This document shows positions 11,950 through 21,350 of a DNA stretch of 64,000 nt, piece after piece. How positions within the stretch are numbered: the stretch's first letter is position 1; each line of letters opens with the position of its first letter. The stretch comes from Opeltia flavorubescens. Taxonomy: Eukaryota; Ascomycota; Lecanoromycetes; Teloschistales; Teloschistaceae. Location: the NCBI GenBank assembly GCA_000442125.1, contig KE546979.1, forward strand, positions 496,001-560,000, read 5' to 3'. The notes beneath the pieces were generated by a model. It made no database searches, was not told the DNA's origin, and saw only the letters and a list, made by a program, of their open reading frames with translations. Position numbers and translations under genes: made by a program.

Positions 11950-13323
11950 GATTTAATCTTTGGAGACCGACAATAGAAAAGTGACAGCAAGCAGCGAGAA
12001 CAATGAAGGAGATGTATAGATCGAGGTCCAAAGGGCAGATTGATATATGTACCCAGTCTCCAGTTCTTTGGTGCTAATCCTATCCCCTCAGAACCCCTTC
12101 CAAGGTTCATCATAACTTACGTCGTTCTCCTCAGACAATCTTTTGGTGGTGACGTACAACGGTTATCACCGTTTTAAGCGGACTTTCCTTATCGAGAAGC
12201 TGGATCGAAAGCCGGCGTCTTGGCTGCGATTGAGAAGTATCACCTGCCCATTTGNGCCATGAGCTTTGGCGAACTTACAAGTTACCATAGGAAAAGCACA
12301 ATAGAAATATGCGAAAAATAAATTGTGAATCTTGGCATACAGGAATGGTAAGAATACGAATCATAGAGACGTTCATACAGACAGCGCCTGGTGGCGCTAC
12401 TCAAATGGATCGACCAGTGAGAGAGAGGGTTGCCTTATAGGGCTGCAGAATGATTGCCTTTTTTCGCCGTTCATTTTCCTCGTTCACAAGCAGCCGTGTA
12501 TTTTTGTCCAGTGTCTTGGATGGAGCCACGGTAATACTGACGACTTAGTATTTGATTGCTTTATATTTGCGCAAGTTGCTCAGCAAGGATACCTGAGGAC
12601 TCATGATGTATAGATTGAAAGTCTCAGCTTTTACTTTTGTGGGTCAGACCGAAGGGCAAAAGGATATATCAAACGGTACTGGTCGGATAACACAACCAAA
12701 CGCGATCTACCGTAGCATGGCCTCAAGACACTGTAAGAAGTTTTATGTTACTCGTCCCCAAAATCACGCGCATGAATGAAGGAGAGAATAATCAACCTCC
12801 GTCGGGGAGTCGGAACGACAACTAAAGTTCTGACATGTACACTTGAGCGACACGGCGGACATGCTAGAGGTAAAAGATTGGGCGGAGATCGAGCGTTGAA
12901 TATAAGATCAGGTAGGGATCAGTAGGAGCAAGCTTCAAGAAGGCTATTCAGCAAGACTTTATCGATTTCACAGGTTCTAAAAGCACCGAGTCGTATCTTC
13001 TTCGAATCCAGACCTCATGTTTCCGTTTTAATCATTTTGCAGCTGATAATTCCCTTTGCTTTCGGAACCAGCTGTGGAGAGGATGGTGGTTCAGCATACT
13101 TTACGAACCATATGCATCTTACGCGGGGTATGCATATACTCCGTGGTGGGTACCACAACAGCAGGTGGTATTATCTTATTCTATTTGTCTGACCATAAGC
13201 TTCATCAATGTTTTGCTACAAATACGGTGGGATTCCCAGGAACATGTCATCTCTCGTTGTCGTATTGGTCGTCCCGAACTTCTTTCCTGCCATTTTCGAA
13301 TTTGCTTTCACCTAGCTGCCATC
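11950..13323. other. Divergent 1.37 kb promoter region, M28 peptidase / AA7 oxidase
   Basis: Two secreted-enzyme genes diverge from this interval. One ambiguous base (N) lies at 12255. The frames seen here are short and featureless. The frame entering the AA7 gene opens at 13165 but lacks a plausible start before 13324. Confidence 0.45.
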
Positions 13324-15238
13324 ATGGTATTCTTCACACCCATTTCCCTACTGCTTGGAGCTATCTTCCTGTCAGACGTGGTAGTCAGCGGAGCTACAAA
13401 TCTTGCAGATTGTCTGTCCAGTGCAAAGGTTCCCGTTGCTTTACCTACATCCCCTTCTTTTCCTAAATTGGCCGAGCCGTACAATCTTCGCCTTCAGTAC
13501 GCTCCAGCCGCCATCGTACTGCCAACCACAACCGAGCATGTCTCGAACGCAGTGCTTTGTGCTGCCAAATCGAAACTAAAGGTTCAAGCCAAGAGTGGAG
13601 GTCATTCATAGTAGGTCGACCAGAAGCTCGTTCGATCACTCTTCTTTATCTTGGGATGGTCTTGTCCCCTTCATTGGCACCTTTTCATTCTTTGAGTACT
13701 CCACGAGCATGAGCTGAATCTTTACTCCGAAATAGCGCTTCTTTCAGCTCTGGTGGCAAGAATGGCAGCATGATCATTAGTCTAGAAGCCTTTCAGAGCA
13801 TTACTGTCGGTCGCAGAGATATTGCTCAAGTCGGAGGAGGCGTGAGATTGGGTAATCTTGCAACAGGCATCTATAATCAGAGTCAGCGCGCTTTACCTCA
13901 TGGCGTATGCCCAGGGGTCGGAATAGGTGGCCATGCTACCCATGGAGGCTACTGTAGGTGCTTAGCAACGTCGTCATTCCATGCATTTCGATACTTGCAA
14001 GCCCTCTAACAGAATCGCAGGGTATAGCAGCAGAGTCTGGGGACTTACTTTAGACAACATCGTTGGTCTCGACGTAGTACTTGCCAATGGGAGCGCAATT
14101 CATGCGACTTCTACTTCGTATACAGACATCTTCTGGGTAGGTAGAATTCGAAGTCACGATAACGAGTCATATGCTAATTCTCGTAGGCTCTTCGTGGTGC
14201 AGCAGATAGGTACTGCGCCAATCCTCCCTTCAAGACCGTTTGGGCTACTGACAGGAAAAGTATCGGCATAATCACGACCTTCTACTTTAGGACGCATCCC
14301 GCACCGACTTCGATCCTCAACTGGGGCTATACAATACCAATAGCGAATCCCAGTGTTGCCGCAGCGGCATTCTCGCACATTCAGAGCTTCGCACTCAACA
14401 CGTCCATCGTCGATGACAGAATAGGGTTCGGAGTCACTCCTTCCCCTTCTTCCTGGTTCATCAACGGCACCTACCGCGGTGATAAAGCCACATTTGAGGC
14501 CAAGGTATGATGCAAGATCCTAAAGCCATCATATAAAACCCTCATAATCGTCTCGGAACTTAATAGATAGCCCCCGCTCTCCTCCACACTCTTCCGAAAC
14601 CCTCATCTAGCAGCCTAAAATCACTCTCATGGCTCGCTTCCCTCGCAGATCTCTGGGGCAGTCCACTCCCTCAGCCCCTATCAGGCTACAACGCCCACGA
14701 TACCTTCTACGCAAAAAGCGTTCTCGTTCCGGAAGCCACACCTTTGAATGTTCGTGCTCTTTACCATCAACTTCCCTTCTATTGAACACCATTACCCATA
14801 CATTAATGACTGCCGTAGGACTCAGCTCTCCTGAGCTACTTCACTTATATCTCTAACGCTCCAGCCACCTTCCCCGCTTCCTGGTTCTCAGAATTGAACC
14901 TCCTCGGCGGCCCCGGCTCCCGCATTAATAACCCATCTCCTGCGGCAGCAGACAGCGCATATAGCGGCCGTGGTGCATTATGGGTCCTGCAGCATTACTC
15001 CGGCATACCATCGCCATCTGCAGGCGGGGTAAAGAAAGCGATAGAATTTGTGAATGGTCTCAATGATGCGTTAGGAGTGCCGTATGGGGGTTATCTGAAC
15101 TACGTAGATCCTGAGCTGAGCGCGGAGGAAGCGCATAACATCTATTATAGTCCAAGTACGTATGAGAGGTTGGTGAGCATCAAGAGGAGGGTGGATCCGG
15201 ACGATGTTTTCTGGAATCCGCAAGCCGTGGGGATATGA
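13324..15238 (+). CDS. Secreted FAD-linked oxidase, BBE/AA7 family (glucooligosaccharide-oxidase-like)
   Basis: Flavin oxidase that in characterised relatives oxidises sugars or alkaloid-like substrates to give H2O2. Seven exons: 13324-13610, 13736-13953, 14021-14136, 14187-14209 (23 nt), 14261-14504, 14567-14749 and 14819-15238, total 496 residues. It starts with a signal peptide (MVFFTPISLLLGAIFLSDVV). The FAD-binding PCMH domain shows both covalent FAD anchors: His94 in KSGGHSY and Cys154 in HGVCPGVGIGGHATHGG. The C-terminal BBE domain ends with YYSPSTYERLVSIKRRVDPD and VFWNPQ. Introns are 50-125 nt with clear branch sites. Oddity: the third junction yields Tyr-Trp-Tyr where relatives usually have Tyr-Gly-Phe/Tyr, so either that splice or the residue is unusual. 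The exon 6/7 border is the least certain. Substrate unknown. Confidence 0.87.
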
Positions 15239-15733
15239 ATGTCTTGACGGAATGGCGGAGAGGGAACGACAGAGGCTTGGCAGTGACGTAAGGAGCTCGG
15301 AGAGGAAATACTTTGGGTTGATGATGTCCGATCTGGGAGTGGGATTACTTTCACTAAGCCAGTAAGAACAATGACAGCAGTATCAAAATAAACAGAGATC
15401 GATACATCGGCTCAAAATAAATGAATACACTGCAAGAGCTACTCGAAAGTATATCAACTGAGTTGTCACCGCATCAACAACCAGATAGGACTTTATCATA
15501 TATATTCACATCAACCCTAAGTCCTTCCCATCTGACTTTTGACTTTCTTTTGATAAGCGCCAGAAAACTATGTACGGAAAGTCAGATGTAGCCAGTTTAA
15601 CCTGGTTCAAGCGAATATTTTATTGAAAGCACAGTACCCATTGTAGATCGGGCTTTAGACATACCACTTCTTTCGTCCAATTTTACTACAATATATATTC
15701 ATCAGAGACCCTCAGGGCATTTCATTTTCTATC
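15239..15733. other. Intergenic gap with a short inverted repeat
   Basis: 495 bp between two plus-strand genes. An 11-nt perfect inverted repeat, CATCTGACTTT at 15529-15539 and AAAGTCAGATG at 15578-15588, flanks a 38-nt spacer about 150 bp upstream of the methyltransferase start. It could be a paired activator site or a chance hairpin. Nothing else was recognised. Confidence 0.4.
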
Positions 15734-16900
15734 ATGTCAAGCAAAATACCAGTTCGTTTGCTCGACGCTGGGCTGGGGACTACCCTTGAATCGCCACCTC
15801 ACAATGCCAAATTCCCTGCTAATACTTGCCTTTGGTCTTCCTATTTTCTCATCACCTCACCTGATACACTCAGTCGTGTTCACAGAGCCTTTGTCGAAGC
15901 CGGAGCTGATGTCTTACTCACGGCAACTTATCAAGCCAGCCTTCAAGGCTTTACCGCCACTCGGAAACCTACGAGCTTGCAGGGAGGTTTGGATACCACG
16001 CAGGGTAATCAGAGATCCAAAACCCCGGAACTCGATACCTTTAGTTCTCATGAGGCAGCTGAAATGATGAGAAGTGCCGTGCCATTAGCAAGACAAGCAT
16101 TTTCGTCCACCAATCGTACCCTCACAGGAAACACCAAAGGAGGCGTGGCGCTGAGTCTCGGTGCTTACGGAGCAACGATGCAGCCAAGCACGGAATATTC
16201 AGGTGACTACAGACCTGAAAGCATGCAGAAAGTAGAAGGGCTCTGCAATTGGCACGAGGAGCGCCTCAGGGTGTTCAAGGATGACGAGGCCACATGGAAC
16301 GACATCGACTACGTCTCCTTTGAAACCCTGCCCGTGCTCCAGGAAATCCAAGCCGTCAAGCGGGTCATGGCGAAGCACAACCGCACCCCAAACCCCAAAC
16401 CGTGGTGGATCAGCTGCGTGTTTCCTAATGATGATTTGACACTACCGGATGGAAGTTCTGCAGAGGCAGTCGTCAATGCAATGCTGGAAGTTTCGGACTC
16501 TGAAATTCAACGCCCATGGGGCATCGGTATCAATTGCACCGACATCAAAAAACTGCATAACCTTATCCTCAAGTATGAAGCAGCTGCGGAGAAAGTTCTT
16601 GGTAGTGGTTCCCTTTCTGATCAATGGCCATGGATTGTCATATATCCGGACGGCGCCCAGGGCTCTGTATACAACACGGAGACAAGGGAGTGGGAGCTGG
16701 ATCCGGAGATGAAAGCCCAAGGACCGCAGATCCCGTGGCATGAAGAGCTAACGGAGATCGTGACGAAGACGGCGGAGCGAGGGCGTTGGAAGGGAATCAT
16801 GGTTGGTGGGTGCTGTAAGACGACGCCTGAGAGTATCCAAGATCTGCGGTCGCAGCTGGCGGCGTCAAAATCCGATGCTTTTTATTTGGAGAATGGTTGA
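15734..16900 (+). CDS. Homocysteine S-methyltransferase (Mht1/Sam4-type)
   Basis: Zinc enzyme that transfers a methyl group from S-methylmethionine or S-adenosylmethionine to homocysteine, making methionine in the cytosol. Single exon, 388 residues, near the family's usual length of about 325-350 plus a few insertions. The start MSSKIPVRLLDAGLGTTLE holds the conserved LDxGLGTxLE. GADVLLTATYQAS follows. The zinc ligands are visible as Cys268 in GINCTD and Cys360-Cys361 in GGCCKTTP near the C-terminus. It is intronless, unlike most neighbours. Which methyl donor is used, and so which yeast paralogue fits, cannot be decided from the sequence. Confidence 0.93.
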   Translation: MSSKIPVRLLDAGLGTTLESPPHNAKFPANTCLWSSYFLITSPDTLSRVHRAFVEAGADVLLTATYQASLQGFTATRKPTSLQGGLDTTQGNQRSKTPELDTFSSHEAAEMMRSAVPLARQAFSSTNRTLTGNTKGGVALSLGAYGATMQPSTEYSGDYRPESMQKVEGLCNWHEERLRVFKDDEATWNDIDYVSFETLPVLQEIQAVKRVMAKHNRTPNPKPWWISCVFPNDDLTLPDGSSAEAVVNAMLEVSDSEIQRPWGIGINCTDIKKLHNLILKYEAAAEKVLGSGSLSDQWPWIVIYPDGAQGSVYNTETREWELDPEMKAQGPQIPWHEELTEIVTKTAERGRWKGIMVGGCCKTTPESIQDLRSQLAASKSDAFYLENG

Positions 16901-17246
16901 AGTAGATGATCTTCGATGTGGGGATTTGTGGCATGCTTGCTGCCGGCATATATGTGACATTGAAACACGAATTGATCTAAAGAGAATCGATACCCCATGT
17001 AGCTGAAAGGCTCTATAGTGTCTCATAAGATATAATGTGTATGACAGCGAGAAATTTTTTTCAGGACAGAAAGAGAATCGTTGCAACCATGCCAGGTTCA
17101 GAGAGTGATCCGCAGTGACTTCCGATACTGATCTTGAACAATAATGCAGAACTTGCCTCGCAGTACCTCCCCAACGCCTCGCTAAGACCCAGGATCAATA
17201 TACAAATCTTCTTTTCTTATGCAACCGGGATTTTGCAAGCATTGCC
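16901..17246. other. Convergent gap, methyltransferase / BOS1
   Basis: 346 bp between two converging 3' ends; presumably both terminators. Nothing else supported. Confidence 0.5.
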
Positions 17247-18224
17247 TTATCGTAGATAATGCAATACCAGCCAGCAAAATCCAAAGAAAACCACCACCCC
17301 AGCCCAAAATATCCACTTATCCTGCTTCGCCCTCCTCTCAACCATCCGAATCGTATCCCCACTGATTCCCAACGTGTTCGCCACACTATACAGTCGTTTC
17401 TGCGTTCCCTTCAGGATCTCTTTCTGCTGGCCCAGGTCCCCAAGCACTGCTCTGCCGCGCTCGAGGTACTCGTCCAAGGCGGCGTTGGTGTTGGACATGA
17501 AGGACTGTTCACGGAAAGCGTGCGTCTCGCGAGTATAGTCATTTGGAGAGGCACCGAGGGTAAGAGAGGACGACGATTGCTGGTTTCTTGGGTTGTTTGT
17601 CGTGGAGAAGAGGGGGGAGGAGGATGGAAGGTTTTGGGCATAGGGGTTTTCGGGGGTAGAGGTGTGGTGAGGGCGGCGGCCGAGGAGCTCGGTGCGGGCT
17701 TGTGTTGTTTGCTGCAAGTTGACAAAGCATATGTCAGCCGTAGCGCAATGATTGACCGTTGGTCGTTGATGAGGGCGTCGAATCAGGGAGAACGGGAGAG
17801 TATCAGAAAGATCGGGCTATGCGTACACTATCTTCGCGGTCTTTCTTGAGATGATCAAACGTCTGTCGGTAGTCAAGTAGCTCGGACCGGAAACTTTTAA
17901 TGCGCTCGTAGGCTTTTTCTTGCTTGGCAGGTATCAGCTCCTTTTTGGCGGTTTCCGAGTAGTCGTCTATCGTACGAGACAGCGAGGTGAGGGATGCAGA
18001 TATTTGACCTTCAATCTCGTCAGCTTGGTCCAGGATTCATGTGAGTTGTGAGATCTTATGAAGCCTATGACTGACCTTGTAACGCTGGCGATGACGCCGC
18101 AGGGTTCTCGGCGAAGGCATCTAGGTCTCGACGTACCGCAGATGACTGTTTCAGAGCAGAATTGAAGAGTGAGTTCTACGTTGATCAGTGAGGGTCAAGA
18201 TTTTACTCAGATTAGACGTACCAT
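17247..18224 (-). CDS. BOS1: ER-Golgi Qb-SNARE Bos1 (membrin)
   Basis: SNARE for vesicle fusion between ER and Golgi; partners are Sec22, Bet1 and Sed5. Exons 18224-18222, 18175-18076, 18008-17827 and 17711-17247 give 249 residues. The protein begins MNSLFNSALKQSSAVRRDLD, the typical Bos1 start, has an Habc-like helical region (DYSETAKKELIPAKQEKAYE), a SNARE helix (AFREQSFMSNTNAALDEYLE onward) and a C-terminal tail anchor WIFWAGVVVFFGFCWLVLHY. Oddity: the start codon alone forms the coding part of the first exon (ATG|GTACGT...CGTAG|AAC, 46-nt intron). The next in-frame Met lies far inside the protein, and the following residues NSLFNSAL are the conserved N-terminus, so this split is needed. 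Confidence 0.92.
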
Positions 18225-19034
18225 TGCCAAAAGATAGAGGAATGCATCGAGACGATTAATTGAAGACAGCTGGAGCTTATTGAGGCGCCAGTTAAGCCTC
18301 ATCGGCGCTACGGATCGCTTGCTCCTTCTGGCTAAAAGCCGCTGGACCCTGTGCGCGCTATCCTGAGCCTGCATTAAAGGGCCTCTCCACTATCGTGGCT
18401 TGCTAGCCTATGATCAAGCCCATGATCACCCTAGAAGCATGATGACGGGCAGCATTTTGCACACACAGCTGAACGCGGGGCTGTGCAGCTCAGGCCCCAA
18501 CAGACAGAAAAATATCCGAGGACCAGTCCGGAGTTATCGATAGGTCGAAAGCGGACGGTAAGCCTACAACCTACGCCGGAAGCAGGATCAAAAGCTTAAG
18601 CGAGAACCTTCCGTCGCCGTCTCCGTCATCCGTTCTTACTTCTTATGATCGGCTACATATTCTGTACTTGGTCAAATTTTGGTCCACTGGACTAGAGTAT
18701 TGAGCTTCATATGCTTTCCACATGTCGCCGATACAACTGCAAATTCATCTTCCTACATTCACCCCACGGGTGAAACGCCAGTCTACCAGCTACAGAGTGG
18801 ATCGACAAATCAACGTCCACGCTTCCACCTTAATACTGCTGGAACAACTACATGATTGCTGTCAGAAATCTTCCTAAAACCGTTGTGATCACCGGTTTCT
18901 GCACTGCGCTACACAACGTCCACTAGGCTGCAACATACAGCATCCGCTCCAGAGCAGGCATATCATAGGTACTGTCGCATTACTCCACAGCAGAGGGTAT
19001 CTTACAGCAAACTCTCAATTTCCACAATTCAAAT
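18225..19034. other. Divergent promoter, BOS1 / unknown 179-aa gene
   Basis: 810 bp with unremarkable composition and no frame worth calling. It should carry both promoters. Confidence 0.5.
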
Positions 19035-19574
19035 ATGCACCCAGCAGTGTCGGCAAATTATCCCTACTTGCTACCGGCAATCTTCCTCAACCCTGTCCTC
19101 TTCCTGCATGGATTGAACACAATTCTATCTCGAATCATCCCGCCGGTAGTGGTTGCAGGACCTATCCAGCCTCCACCATATTCCACTTTGGGTCCGTCGG
19201 CAAATCATCCTCATCTTGATGTTCATGCGTCGGAGAATTTGTGTTGGAGCTACACACTGGTGATGATATTTGCTCAGCTTGTGGCGTTTGTGCGAGTCCA
19301 CCGGCTCAGTGAAGAGGGCAAAGAGAAAAGAGAGCTAAAGACGAAACATAAGGAGAATGGCAATGTTGAAGCAGTGGACCGACACCCCAAATTAGCAAAT
19401 GGGTATTCAACCTCGCACTCTACAGTCACCAAATCTAGGAGCAGCACCAACGGCAGTATCAGAAAGAGAGGGTCATGGTTATTTCCGGCGAGCTCAGCAG
19501 ATTCTAATATTGATGGAAGTCCTACGGAACGCTACTCCTCAGACACAAGCGAAGAGTCGGAGATTATCCTATGA
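19035..19574 (+). CDS. Unrecognised small protein, possibly membrane-associated
   Basis: I do not recognise this 179-residue single-exon frame. It starts MHPAVSANYPYLLPAIFLNP. Two moderately hydrophobic stretches stand out: YLLPAIFLNPVLFLHGLNTI near the N-terminus and WSYTLVMIFAQLVAFVRV near residues 76-93. A charged Lys/Glu-rich segment (EEGKEKRELKTKHKENGN) and a Ser/Thr-rich tail with acidic clusters (SSDTSEESEIIL) follow. The pattern suggests a small two-pass or peripheral membrane protein with a cytosolic, possibly phosphorylated tail. It lies alone between BOS1 (divergent) and OM14 (downstream, same strand). Codon texture looks coding, but an extra intron or a different start is possible. 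Confidence 0.55.
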   Translation: MHPAVSANYPYLLPAIFLNPVLFLHGLNTILSRIIPPVVVAGPIQPPPYSTLGPSANHPHLDVHASENLCWSYTLVMIFAQLVAFVRVHRLSEEGKEKRELKTKHKENGNVEAVDRHPKLANGYSTSHSTVTKSRSSTNGSIRKRGSWLFPASSADSNIDGSPTERYSSDTSEESEIIL

Positions 19575-20032
19575 CCATCATGAGCATGTTCGGCGTTGGC
19601 GACTAGAATTATTTTTCTGGAGGCACGGTTTTGACCTTCAATTAAGGATTTGAATTAGGCATTCACACTGAGCGGAGCTAAAGCCCCTCGAAATGGAGAA
19701 CAGCTTCTCAAATTATTTGTGCTTCTGTTTCGATTGTTCATACATGTAAGAACGACTTTGTGAGCAAGATAGTTCATAATGTTGATATCGGGTAAAACCG
19801 GTGCGAGTATACCCACCTATTGGCTTGTGACGTACACGCCAAGCGTTCACATGCCAAGATTGAGCAGGTTGTGACCTTCACTCGGCCAAACAACCTCCCC
19901 GCTGACCTTGCACCCTACTTTACATCGACCGAACTCGTACCACCTTCGTACCCAATTGGTGACATTATCCTCTTATCTTCAAATAGCACGTTTTGCTATC
20001 TTTAAAGCTTCTCTCAGAAGTTTCTGCGGCTA
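19575..20032. other. Intergenic gap upstream of OM14
   Basis: 458 bp; 3' end of the preceding gene and OM14 promoter. A 61-codon frame at 19820-20005 has no recognisable features. Confidence 0.5.
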
Positions 20033-20955
20033 ATGTCGTACGCTGACGCTGCTGCCAAAGGACCCAAGCAAACACCAGAAGAAGTATGTCCCGCACTCAT
20101 GATAGGGTATGCTTGGTTTCACTTTGATGCTAACATGCTCTAGGCGTAAGTCTTCCTTGGCAATTTCAGGGCAATCTCCTTGTATCTCCCGCACGTTCCT
20201 CGCGACCACATTCCTGTGCATGTGATCATTGTCATTGAAAAGACTTCAAACCTGCCAATCTGACTTTGTTCCAGTCGAGCACCCGCTCCACCTTCATTAG
20301 AGAATACTGAAAGCTCTGCGTCTTCTCTCGTCGACGTCGACTCTCCACACGTTTCTTCTGTCCCATCCGACTTCGAATCCCAAGCTACCAAAACAAAAAC
20401 CCAGGCCGACAGGATGGCTCACGAAGCAGAAGACCAAGCACGAGAGACCTCCGCCAAAGCTAGTCAGAAGACCAAGGAAACTTCTGCGGAGGCCGAGAAG
20501 AAAGCGTCAGAGGCCTCTTCCAAGGCTTCTGACAAAGCCAAGGAATTCAGTCAATATGCATCAGAGAAGAGTGAGGAGCTAAGCAAGGAAGCTGGTGATA
20601 AGTTTGATAAGGCGAAGAAGAGTACTGCACGAAACTACAGAGAGGGAAAGGAGGAAGCGAGAGAGAAGGGCAACGAATTGAGCAGGAATCGCGATAACCC
20701 TGTTGTTGTTGGAAATGCTGTGATCATTGGAGTGGGCAGTGTAGCCTTGGGATTCAGCGCGTATCAGAAGTACGCGCAGGGCGAACTATCGTGGCAGCTG
20801 GCAGGCATCACGGCAGCTGCTGTTGGCGCCTTCGCAGTAGGAGACTACTACATAAGCCAGTAAGTTCGATCGCTCTGCTACTTCGGTAAAGTCCCACGAT
20901 GTACTGACCTGTTTGTTCCAGGTATCTGTTCCAGAACAAATACCCGAAGAAATGA
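20033..20955 (+). CDS. OM14: OM14-like mitochondrial outer-membrane protein
   Basis: Yeast OM14 is a major mitochondrial outer-membrane protein that serves as a receptor for ribosome-nascent-chain complexes. Exons 20033-20083, 20144-20145, 20275-20859 and 20922-20955 give 223 residues. The protein begins MSYADAAAKGPKQTPEEARA, then a Ser/Asp-rich linker (SLVDVDSPHVSSVPSDF) and a long Ala/Lys/Glu helical region of LEA-like repeats (ASEASSKASDKAKE). Hydrophobic segments follow at NPVVVGNAVIIGVGSVALGF and LAGITAAAVGAFAVGDYYIS, then a short tail YLFQNKYPKK. Oddity: the model needs a 2-nt internal exon (GC) flanked by TGCTAAC...CTCTAG and GTAAGT. Joining the outer exons directly gives a stop within 12 codons. 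The family name rests on the recalled N-terminal and C-terminal pattern. Confidence 0.8.
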
Positions 20956-21350
20956 GTATGGGGAGAAAGATTGGGCAGGTTAGAGGAGTAGTGGCGGCTG
21001 CAGCTCTTATGTACTCTTGAATTGTAATCCGAGGCTCTCGACTCACTTTGAATGATTCTATTTCTCATGATCGACGGGCTTGTTGGAATCGCTGATTGAA
21101 TTAGTGAAGTCGATACAACGAATGTGCAATCAAGCAACTCGATGACTGTCAAACAGACTTTCTCTCCTTGGTCTTGCTTCCTAAAATGTTTTGTGCCATG
21201 ACGCCTCGTTTTATTGCCCAGCAACACTTTTTTTGTTGATTCGGTATCAAGAAAATTCAAATTTTGGCCCGACATCATAATTTCTCCCCAAGCAAGTTGT
21301 ACACCTCCTGGAGATCTCTGCTTGGAAATTCATTCACGCTTGATACCACC
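20956..21350. other. Intergenic gap OM14 / pepsin-fold protein
   Basis: 395 bp between two plus-strand genes. The downstream frame is open from 21264, but the first ATG in it with a following signal peptide is 21351. Confidence 0.5.

Noticed and set aside
21264-21350. Upstream extension of the pepsin-fold protein
   Set aside because: The frame is open but has no ATG there; the signal peptide begins at 21351.
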